Below, piece after piece: positions 55,132-64,000 of a stretch of DNA of 64,000 bases (within the stretch, counting starts at the first letter, position 1; the number at the start of each line of letters is the position of its first letter). The notes under the pieces are model-generated. The model was given only the letters and a program-made list of their open reading frames with translations. It did no database searches and was not told the DNA's origin. The position numbers were made by a program, and so were the translations under genes. Origin of the DNA: Dactylis glomerata (taxonomy: Eukaryota; Streptophyta; Magnoliopsida; Poales; Poaceae); NCBI GenBank assembly GCA_007115705.1, contig QXEO01000548.1:9002383-9066382 (forward strand). Direction: 5' to 3'.

Positions 55132-58100
55132 CTAAGTGTAGAAAGGACATAGCGGTGCGATGTTCCATGGACAATCTATTTCGTCGCGGATATCGTCATG
55201 GTCTCTTCGTTTGCACTTCTTACTGGGTCGCTTATCTAGCTCGCAAACATCAACGAGGTAGTAGGAACCATTCAGTAGAGCTTTGCTGATGACGAAGGGT
55301 CCTTCCTAAGGCGAGGATAGCTTGTGTGACTTCTGCTGTTTGAGGCATAGCACCAGGTCCCCTTCTTTAAACGAGCGTTTGCGAACTCGGCGGCTGTGAT
55401 AGCGGTGGAGGTTCTGCTGGTAGATGGCAGATCTCTGGGCTGCTAGGTCTCGTTCTTCTTCCAGCATGTCCACGGATAGTTGTCTGGACGTTTCTGCATC
55501 TTCTTCCTCATAGGCCTCGACTCTTGGAGAATCGTACTGTAGATCACTTGGCAGGATTACTTCTGCTCCGTAGACTAAGAAGAAAGGGGTGAGGCCTGTT
55601 GATCTGTTTGGCGTGGTCCGTAGACTCCATAGCACAGATGGCAACTCTTCTGCCCAGGCTCCAGCTGCTCTATGTAGCGGTGCTTCTAGGCGTGGCTTGA
55701 TCCCTGACATGATTAGTCCGTTGGTCCTTTCAACTTGGCCATTGGACTGCGGATGTGCCACAGATGCAAGGTCAAGGCGGATTCCGTTGTGATGGCAGTA
55801 CTCTTCAACTTCTCCCTGAGACAAGTTAGTGCCGTTGTCGGTTATGATGCTATGTGGGATGCCAAATCTAACCACAATATCCTTGACAAACTTTAGGGTA
55901 GTTTTGCCATCAAGCTTTCTGATGGGCTTAGCTTCCACCCACTTCGTGAATTTGTCTACAGCTACTAAGAGGTGCGTAAATCCCAAAGGTGTTGTTTTTA
56001 GCAGACCCACCATGTCCAGCCCCCAGACCGCGAAAGGCCAAGTTATAGGTATCGTATGCAGTGCTGTGGCGGGCATGTGGGTTTGCTTAGAGTACATCTG
56101 GCAACCTTGGCAGAGTTCCACGATTCTGTCTGCATCTGCCTTGGCTGTTGGCCAGTAGAACCCATGGCGGAATGCCTTGGCTACTAGGGATCTGGCGGCA
56201 GCGTGATGCCCACATTCGCCTTCGTGGATCTCCCTTAGTATTTTGATTCCATCCACTTGGGATATGCACTTCATGAAGACTCCCGAGGTGCTTCGTTTGT
56301 AGAGTTGGCCATCTATGATGGTGTACGCTTTTACTCTACGCTCGATTTGTCTCTTTTGTACTTCGTCTTCGGGTAGTTTCTTGTTCGTCAGATACTCCAG
56401 GTAGGGCTCTGCCCATGGCGGGTTGCTTGGCAAAACCGCCATAACGGGGGAGCTCGCGAGTTCTGGATTTTCTGGATCCACTATCTTGACTGATGGTACG
56501 TGCAGATGCTCGAGGAATACGCCTGGCGGGACTGCCTTGCGGCTAGACCCTAGCTTGGACAGGGTGTCGGCTGCCATGTTGTCTTCTCGTCGTACGTGTT
56601 TTATGTCGTAGCCGAGGAAACTTTTGGCCATCTCATCCACTTCATCTCTGTAAGCCGCCACGACTTCATTCCGAGCTTTGTACGTGCCAGCCACCTGTTG
56701 AGCGGCAAGGTCAGAATCTCCACAACACATAATGTGTTGTACGCCGATCTCCTTTGCGACGCGCAGCCCATGTAGTAGCGCTTCATACTCTGCGATGTTG
56801 TTTATGGTGGGGAAGTGGATTTGGAGGACATAGCTAAGCTCATCTCCCTTTGGAGATTTGAGCGTGACTCCAGCCCCCGAGCCGTGTAGCAGCTTTGATC
56901 CATCAAAGTGCATCACCCAATGCTCTGGTTCCGGGACAGGCGTTGTCTCCTGTGCTTCCTTCCAATCCGCCATGAATTCCGCCAACTCTTGAGACTTGAT
57001 GGCAGTGCGAGGCTTGTAGTCGATATCGAAGGAGGCCAATTCAATGCCCCACTTTGCAACTCGTCCTGTTGCGTCGCTGTTGTTGATGATGTCCTTCAGT
57101 GGAGCCTTGCTCACCACTGTGATCTTATGGTCATAGAAGTAATGCCGTAACTTACGAGAAGCTAGGAAAACTCCGTATGCCAACTTTTGGTAGTGAGGGT
57201 AGCGCTGCTTGGATTCCGTCAGGACCTCGCTGACATAGTAGACTGGTCTCTGTATGCCGTACTCTTGCGCTTCTTCCTTGCGTTCTACCATGATGACGAT
57301 GCTGACGACCCTGTTGGTTGCCGCCATGTATAGTAACATGGGTTCCTGGTCTTCGGGAGCTGCTAGGACTGGTGCAGTGGATAGCACTCTCTTCAGATCC
57401 TAGAGCGTAGCGTCTGCCTCGTCGGTTCAGACGAATTCATCTGATTTCTTCATCAGCTTGTAGAGTGGCAAAGCCTTCTCGCCAAGACGACTGATGAATA
57501 TGCTCACTGCTGCCATGCAGCCTATGAGTCGTTGTACGTCCTTCAACTCATTGGGCCAGGAGATTTCGAGGATGGCCTTGATTTTCTCTGGGTTAACTTC
57601 AATACCGCGGTGGGAGACGATGAATCCTAGGAGCTGTCCAGCTGGTACCCCGAAGACGCACTTCATGGGGTTGAGCATCATGTTGTATTTCCTTAGGTTG
57701 TGGAAGGTCTCCTGCAAATCCGCTATGAGGCTATCCTGCTTCTTGGACATGACGGTGATGTCGTCCACGTATGCGTGGATGTTGCACCCGATTTGATCCG
57801 CCATGCATTTTTGCATTGTGCGCTGGTACGTCGCTATTGCGTTCTTCAGACCGAATGGCATTGTCACATAGCAATATGTGCCATAAGGTGTTACAAATGA
57901 GGTAGCGAGCTGATCGGACTCTTTCATCTTGATCTGGTGGTAACCCGAGTAGGCATCTAAGAAACACAGCAGCTCCGATCCCGCCGTCGAGTCAATGACT
58001 TGGTCAATGCACGGCAAGGGAAAAAGGTCTTTGGGACACGCTTTGTTCAGGCCGGTGTAGTCTACACACATGCGCAGAACCTTTGTGTTTTTCTTAGGAA

Positions 58101-58356
58101 CTAGCACGGGATTTGCCACCCACTTTGTATGAATTACTTATTTGATGAAGCCTGCTTTCAACAGCTTGGAAATTTCCTTTGCTATGGAGCGGCGCTTTTC
58201 ATCTCCGAAGCGTCTCATTGCTTGTCATACTGGCTTGGAGCCAGGAATTATTTGCAGGGCATGCTCGGCGAGTTCCTTGGGTACACCGGTCATGTCAGAT
58301 GGCTGCCATGTGAAGATGTCCCGGTTCTCACGGAGGAACTCGACGAGCGCGCTTTC
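55132..58356 (-). pseudogene. pol: Tat pol: RT, RNase H, second RNase H, integrase
   Basis: A single frame throughout, with stops near 58230, 58140, 57427, 57400 and 55306. Gypsy RT: VLVPKKNTKVLRMCVDY, FLDAYSGYHQIKM and the active site HAYVDDITVM. First RNase H: PVYYVSEVL..RYPHYQKLAYGV. A second, archaeal-type RNase H follows (MHFDGSKLLHGSGAGV, NNIAEYEALLHGL, DSDLAAQQV), a Tat-lineage feature. Integrase: the zinc-binding HHAAARSLV..CQGCQ, then catalytic Asp in WGLDMVG, Asp in IITDNGTN and Glu in NGQVERTNG, all present. A C-terminal GPF(V)IS..NGSYYLVD tail ends at 55132. All catalytic residues survive, and only stops disable it. Confidence 0.9.
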
Positions 58357-59292
58357 CTATTTGGGGGACAAGTTTGTCCCTATCGAGGTGGTCTTGGCGG
58401 CATCGCCAGCGATAAGTTCCACCTGCTTTGTATCAACTGTAGGCTTGAAGGTGGGCGGGGAGGCGGATACTTCCTGCTTGGATGCCAGCATCTCCGCGGG
58501 GTCCGTGGCAGCGTGGATTTCCTTGAACTCCTCGCCGAAGAACACTGCTTCCGCGAAGGTGGCTTCTCCGTCCTCACACTCCTTGGCCTTCCTGAAGCTG
58601 CCATAAACTATAATGATGCCTTCGGGTCCTGGCATTTTCAGCTGGTTGTAGATGTAGCACGGCCTGGCGTGAAAGCTGTGGAAGGCGGGGCGGCCGAAGA
58701 TCACGTGGTATGTACTCTTGAAAGGGACCACCTCAAAGGTTATGGGCTCTTCACGGTAATTATTTTCATCGCCGAAGGCAACCTTGAGGGTGATGGACCC
58801 GAGGGACTTTGCTTGGCGGCCAGGAACCACTCCATAGAAAGTGACAGCACTATGGCGGAGTTGGGTCTTGGTAAGGCCTAGCTTTCTTAGGGTTTCCACC
58901 TACATGATGTTCAAGCTACTTCCGCCATCCATCAGGCACTTGGAGAACTCATAGCCTTGGATCAGGGGGTTAACCACCATGGCGTAGTATCCATCCGGGA
59001 TGTGCTCTGGGTGATCGTCATAGCTCCATTGCACTGGCATCTCGGACCATCGGACGTACTGGCGGACCTTAGGTACGGTGGCATTTAGGGAGTGCATGGC
59101 GGCTCGCTGTGCCTTAGCCGTGGGAGGCCCAAGGAAGGTGTGGAATGCTCCTTTCTTGGTGCTCTTGTATGGGTTGCCCGTGCCAGTTGCACCCTCTGCC
59201 TTTTCGGCGGGTTTTGGCGCAGGGTCTTCATCCAAGTCACTGCTATCCTTGGACTCCTTTTTCTTGTCCGCTTTTCCTTTGCCATGAGGCCG
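58357..59292 (-). pseudogene. Tat protease region
   Basis: In frame with gag and RT. Contains VRWSEMPVQWSYDDHPEHIP, the retropepsin site CLMDGGSSLNIM (D-G-G-S), and YHVIFGRPAFHSF. A TAG at 58900-58902 directly follows the active-site segment. Homologous to 18739-19716 in the RT-less element (IFMDAGSGINLIY, HAILERPAF), which shows that the two elements belong to one lineage. Confidence 0.85.
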
Positions 59293-62200
59293 TTATCGCC
59301 GGGTGCGTTTGTATCCAGCTTCTTGATCTGCCTTGATGTCGTTGACAAACTTGCAGTTCTGGTTGGTGTGATTGCATTTTCCTGAAGCGTCCCGATGGGT
59401 GAAGCACGGCATGTCGCGGTATTCATCGTAGGACACAGGTGCAGCTGGCGCCATAGCGGAAGCTGGGGAGCTTCGTGGCTGGCCGCTGCTAGAACCTCGT
59501 CCCCGGTCGCGTTGGCTGTTCTGTCCTTTGTCGGAGAAGGTTGTGGCTACCATGTCCGGAGTTTGCTGTTCTTCTGGCGGATTTTTCCGTTTGTTGCTAC
59601 TGTTCCGCTTTCCAGTATTCTGGATGGCAGAAGCCTTCAAAGATTCACGGGTGTCGTCGGCAGCAGCCGCGTAGTTGCTTGCAATGGTGATTATGGAATT
59701 TAGGATTAGTTTCCCTTTGTTCCTTTCTCGTAACAGGCGATGGTGGAGTAGCTGGCCTCTTTCCAGACTATCAATGAACGCAAGGATGGCGGATTCGTCG
59801 GTAACCCCTTCGTAGGAGTTCTTCATATCGAGCCATCGTGCGAGGAAAGTTCGGGAGGTCTCGTCATCTGCTCGCCAACACCGTTGGAGGTCACCTATAT
59901 TGTGAGGTCTCTTGTAGGTACCCTCGAAATTTTCAGTGAACACAGTCTGCATGTCAAACCAGGTTTGGATGGAATTTTCCGCCAAGTCGTTGATCCACTG
60001 CCGCGCAGTGCCGGAAAGCATCAGGGGCAGATAGCGGACAGCAACATTGGGTGATCCCCCTGCAAACTGCACTACGTTGAAGTAATCTTGCAGCCAAGTT
60101 AAGGGCCTATCGACTCCGTTGTACTGGCGGATGTTTTTCTCGATCTTGAACCCATGTGGGATGGGCTCATCACGAATCCGTTGCCCAAAGCACTTCGGGC
60201 CGAGGAAGAAGGCTGTTTGAGACTTGGCAATCTCGTTTAGGTGGGTACGCGCATCGTATGGCTTCTTGTCATGCGGATCTTTTCGAGAGGCACGTGACCT
60301 AGCTGGGCCGCCACCGCCACCGCCGCCGCCATGGGGGCTGCTTGGTGGGGATGGTGAAGGGTCATGCCTTTTACTCTCGGTGTCCTGCGATGGATCTCTA
60401 CAACTCCGATGGCTTCCCTCTGCTCTTCGTGGAGCTGGGTCATCGTCATGGCGGCGGGAGCCCTGCCCTTTGTCATCGCGGCGGCGTGAAGAGTGATGCT
60501 TATCCTTATCGCCGTCGCGATGCATGCCGTCATCATGGCGAGATGGTTCCCTATGCCTGGATCCGCCATCCCGGCTGGTTTCACGTCATGGCGGGTCGTC
60601 TCTCCGGCCAGCGTCACGACTCCTTCCTCGCTTGCCATCATTATCACGTATGACAATTCCTCCCTATGGGATTTCGAACGTCTTGTACTTTGGTGGCGGC
60701 ATGTTGGACTTATGGCGAGGTTGGGCCTTGTCTTGGTATCCATAAGCAGGGTAGTTCTTGTGAGGTGGCGATGGATTTCTTTGATGGCCCTTGCCATGTG
60801 GCTTGTCATCGGAGGATATTGGAATGGCATCTGCCCTATTACGAGCTTCTCTTCTTCGGATTTCTGAGGATCTGGTGTGAGATTCGTTATCAGGGCGTGT
60901 ACCATAATTGCCATTACCCCGAGCTTTGGAGGCAGTACTGGACCTGCATAGCGCGGGATCAGATTCCAGCCGTCGTGATGACGTAGCTTTCTCCTGCTGC
61001 ACCAATGCTTTGGTCATTAGTTTTACCGCCGTTTCTAGGGCTGCTGGGCTTTTATTATGCTCCAATAGCTCCTTTGCAGCCTCGATGTTTTCAACGGGCG
61101 TAGCCCTGACTTCATCGCGGTTCTTGTCCACATATGACGGATTCTTGATATACATCCTGGCCAAAGTTTCTGCGGTTAGCACGGTGAACTCAAGGTTTCG
61201 TGCCAGCTGCGGGTCGCCTCCCTCGTTCATTTGATTCTGGATGAGGGTAACGTACTTCTCCTCCATGTTCCTTGCGCGCTTCAGCGTGTCTTGAGCTTTA
61301 GCAATGTCGCCATCCAACTTTTCTCCCATCTTCTCAACTCGCTTTGCTTCTTTGAGGATTGCTCGCATTTTCTTCTCGAGATCGTTCACGTCTCTGACAT
61401 AGTCAGGGGTGATTGGATCTGCTAGAGTTCCATAGATGACCTTGTCCAGCGGGGTCGTGAAGTCTTCTGGGTGATGCATCACAGGGATGGCGGGTTGTAG
61501 AGGCCTGGGGCCGCCCTGGATCTCGGGAAGTTGTTCCGTGGCGGGATCGGCGGCTGGTGGCGGGTTACCCTGCTCTTTGCCGGCATCTCCGTCATGGGCT
61601 GCCTGAGATGGCGGATCACCAGTTGTCTGCCCAGCGTCATCTCCTTTGTTGGTCATGAACGCCTGCTTGACGGCTGCGTTCTGCTCTTCAAGTGCTTGCT
61701 GAGCTAATTCCGCCTCGATCTTTCTCATGGCGGCATCATAGTGATCAGAGTCATAGCCTTTGTTATCCCAGTCATCCGATTCACCACTTTCGTTAAGTGC
61801 CTCTAGGATGGATTCACCTGGGCTGTCATCTCCATTGGAGGCAGATCCCGAAGTGGTTCCTGCGAAAGCAACATGGCAATACCGCGGTGCCTCTAACGCC
61901 AGATTGCTCATGGCGGATTCACAGCGGTCTACCACCACTTCCTCTACCTCTAGGGCGGGCTGGGTGGGATTGTTTTTTAGATCCGATCTAGATAACTTGG
62001 AAATTTCCAGATCAGATGATTCCTCCTCCGTATCCAGCTCGAAAGCGGTCTGTTTGGGGGTTTCAGCCATACCAATCCGCCGGAAATTGGTTTTCGTAGC
62101 GGGGGTAAGATCCGTTTCTCCGATGAAGATGTGGATGTCTCCAACCGGAACGACGGTAAATCGGGTGGGGTCTTCTCTAGCCGGCACCCAGAGGTTATCT

Positions 62201-62329
62201 GCTGGGATGATGGGGAAGCCGAAATCGTAGAGGACACGCCCGATGGCGACGGTGTCGCTGATGCCTGCGAAGGCGGATCCCTCCTGGATCCGCGCTCCTG
62301 ACGCGTGATGCCCCACGGTGGGCGCCAAC
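59293..62329 (-). pseudogene. gag: Tat gag
   Basis: The frame is open from the PBS inward; the first interior ATG with good context is at 62070 (MAETPKQTAF), but the true start is unclear. The N-terminal 450 codons are acidic with a long helical stretch (DLEKKMRAILKEAKRVEKMG). Stops at 60664-60666 and near 60587 interrupt a basic Arg/Asp/Ser-rich hinge (HHSSRRRDDKGQGSRRHDDD). The PF03732-type gag core follows (PLTWLQDYFNVVQFAGG, LSGTARQWINDLAENS), then a Cys/His tail (MPCFTHRDASGKCNHTNQNC). The frame ends at a TAA at 59293. Same domain order as 16612-18738, with low sequence identity. Confidence 0.85.
62311..62329 (-). promoter_or_regulatory. PBS of the Tat element
   Basis: Minus-strand GTTGGCGCCCACCGTGGGG directly next to the 5' LTR. 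Confidence 0.85.
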
Positions 62330-62856
62330 TGTTGTGGTTTCGTTAACAGATCTGCCATAGGGATAGGTGTATGGCGGTTTGTGGAAGGGGGTGAACACGG
62401 CGGAGCGATCCGGGATGGTGGTAGCACGCGTTTACCCAACTTCAGATCCCGCAACGGTGGCGAGACCCTACGTGCTGCTATAATTCACTATAAGGCAACA
62501 AGTGCTCGGTTACAATGATGAGGTTGCCTGTTTCGCTATGCGATCGGTCGTATGTCTAAGCTGTGCCTCAAGGGCTTCTCCACGCCGGCTTATAAAGGCG
62601 CCTGGCGTGGGCAACACGATGGTACCGGAGCGGATACAACTTGGAGTTCTAGACTAAGTCCTATGCGTGTACTACAAGGCAACCCGCCATGGGATTGTCT
62701 GCGGATCTGCCATGAGCTCCTGCGTCCAATACCACCATGGTCTTTCCAGCAACTAGGCCGCCCGGTAGGCAATCCGCCATACCACCCTGATGGGCCACCC
62801 TGGCTTGCTGGTTTAGGACTACGTCGCTGGTATACCTATTTGGTATATCCCCAACA
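62330..62856 (-). repeat. 5' LTR of the Tat element
   Basis: 527 bp, TGTTGTGG...CCCCAACA (plus-strand reading). Followed by the TSD copy TTTGT. Confidence 0.9.
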
Positions 62857-63535
62857 TTTGTATTGTTTACATTACACATTTTGCTTAAGGCGATAATCTG
62901 TTGCTTGCAACTTAATACCCAACGGTTGCTCGGATGACATCCGGTGGGTGGATTATTAGTCATAGATGCGGTTGGATTACGGTCTATGTATTATGTTGTA
63001 ATGCTCAAGTGAATCTCATAGTGATCCTCATGACATGTATATACATTTGTTTGCATTTTTTATTCTGTCAATTGCCCAACTGTAATATGTTCACCCAACA
63101 TGTTATTTATCATATGGAGAGACACCTCTAGTGAACTGTGGACCCCGGTCCATTCTTTATTACCGTTTACTTTTTACTCGCATTATTTACTTTCTCGCAA
63201 ACTACTATGTTTTACCACACGATACGTTTAATCCTTTGTTTACAGCAAACTAGTGAGATTGACAACCTCACTGCAAGTTGGGGCAAAGTACTTTGGTTGT
63301 GTTGTGTGCAGGTTCTATGTTACTGCTGGTGCAAAGCTACGTCCCAGATAAGGCGCCATATATAAATTGTCTGGAGCTGTCGCCAAGCCAGCGAGCATCA
63401 ACCTTCGGAAGTTGGTTCTTTCTCCTACTGGTTCGATAAACCTTGGTTTCATACTGAGGGAAGACTTAATGTTGTGCTCATCATACCTTCCTCTTGGGGT
63501 TCCCAACTGGGTGCCTAACACGCACTATCAAAGCC

Positions 63536-63658
63536 CATTAGGGAAGAAAAAAAGGGGCGCCTAATCCCTAGCCTAGGACGGTAAGGGTTAGGGTTTCTCG
63601 GGGCCAGCGTGGCCCCACCCTTGGTCGCCGCCTTGCCTCCTTCCCTTGGCTGCCGCCT
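63536..63658 (+). mobile_element. Copia (plus) 3' LTR, second piece
   Basis: Continues the LTR after the TSD AAGCC; matches 14129-14250 of the 5' LTR. Similarity stops at about 63658 (TTGGCTGCCGCC), before the TATA box. Confidence 0.8.
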
Positions 63659-64000
63659 AATATATCATGACAAAAATGGATTTTTTATATGGGATTAATT
63701 GAATCCTTACATCATATTTAAACCAATAATGATATTTGTTGAATGTGTGAGAATCAATATGGATTTGTAGATCCCGCTATTGATTATTGATAGTGAGTGT
63801 GTCCACACATTCTTGAACCTGTAGGGTCACACACTTCATGCACATTGAAGCTAGGGTAAAACAGATATATGGTGAACCAAAGTTTGTTTGGAGTCTCAGA
63901 TGGGATCTAGTAGGTACATCACGAGGAGTTCCAGAATGGCCCAAACAATAATATTCATATAAGGAAAGTGGTTTTAGGGTTTTAGAAAAGTTCCGCATTT
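63659..64000. other. Unassigned AT-rich sequence, probably another LTR
   Basis: Replaces the expected TATA and R region of the Copia LTR. No ORF of note. Phrases such as GTAGGGTCACACACTTC and GGGTTTTAGAAAAGTTCCGC are LTR-like, but I cannot place the element; its other end is outside the window. Confidence 0.4.

Larger units (their letters stand above)
32464..62856 (-). mobile_element. Tat-lineage Gypsy with full pol and antisense gene, nested insertions
   Basis: Termini TGTCGTGG...CCCCAACA (plus-strand reading) are flanked by TTTGT on both sides (32459-32463 and 62857-62861). LTRs are 527 bp each, with roughly two dozen differences by eye (4-5 percent). The PBS at 62311-62329 and PPT at 32991-33003 put it on the minus strand. 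Removing the Copia (35224-48334) and the small element (49430-53945) leaves an element of about 12.8 kb. From the 5' side it reads gag, protease, RT, RNase H, second RNase H and integrase, then an antisense gene, then the 3' LTR. Dual RNase H plus an antisense gene is typical of the Tat lineage. Confidence 0.9.
31530..63530 (+). mobile_element. Sabrina-like solo LTR split by a 30-kb nest
   Basis: The pieces 31530-32463 and 62862-63530 join into one LTR of about 1603 bp (TGATACGTCCC...ACTATCA) of the same family as 6190-7823. It is flanked by a perfect TSD AAGCC (31525-31529 and 63531-63535) inside the Copia LTR. With no interior, PBS or PPT of its own it is a solo LTR, the product of unequal recombination between two LTRs. 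The TATA-like CCTATATATT is near 31889-31898. The Tat element 32464-62856 inserted into it. Confidence 0.85.

Noticed and set aside
32464..62856. Active autonomous Tat element
   Set aside because: Although catalytic residues are present, the polyprotein frame has about ten stops and the element is split by two insertions.

Overview
This window looks like intergenic plant DNA from a grass, most likely Pooideae (wheat, barley, oat or ryegrass group). The LTR families, the grass-type Helitron terminus and the level of nesting support this, but I cannot name the species. I see no host gene, tRNA, rRNA or CRISPR array. Almost every base belongs to transposable elements inserted into one another. 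Because target-site duplications (TSDs), primer-binding sites (PBS) and polypurine tracts (PPT) can be read at most junctions, the order of insertion can be reconstructed.

Oldest layer: a plus-strand Copia element (LTR about 1.75 kb). Its 5' LTR lies in pieces at 5840-6189 and 13488-14786. Its interior runs from 14787 to 30401 with a gag remnant but no pol. Its 3' LTR lies at 30402-31529 and 63536-63658. Into it went: (a) Athila-lineage, Sabrina/WHAM-like Gypsy elements at the left, comprising a plus copy (1-4207) apparently nested in a minus copy (4208-5839), and a complete minus copy at 6190-13482 that carries a 335-bp solo LTR; (b) a minus-strand Helitron (15870-26873), itself carrying a young 9.2-kb Tat-lineage Gypsy (16242-25426); (c) a Sabrina-like solo LTR (31530-63530) split by a 30-kb block.

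The 30-kb block (32464-62856) is a minus-strand Tat-lineage Gypsy with gag, protease, RT, two RNase H domains and integrase, all in one frame but with about ten stops. It is split by a minus-strand Copia (35224-48334), which in turn holds a 4.5-kb solo LTR of LARD/Sukkula type (38470-43001). It is also split by a small non-coding LTR element (49430-53945).

The most interesting content is a gene carried antisense by both Tat-lineage elements. In each it has its own TATA box and six exons with GT-AG introns, and the intron phases are identical although the sequences have diverged strongly. It encodes a 'putative gypsy-type transposase' domain followed by a coiled coil. The 16-25 kb element has lost RT, RNase H and integrase but keeps gag, protease and this antisense gene, plus a second two-exon antisense gene. 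A second unusual structure is a tandem array of hairpin units with co-varying stems, each next to a polypurine-tract-like motif. It is shared by intron 3 of the antisense gene and the interior of the small non-coding element.
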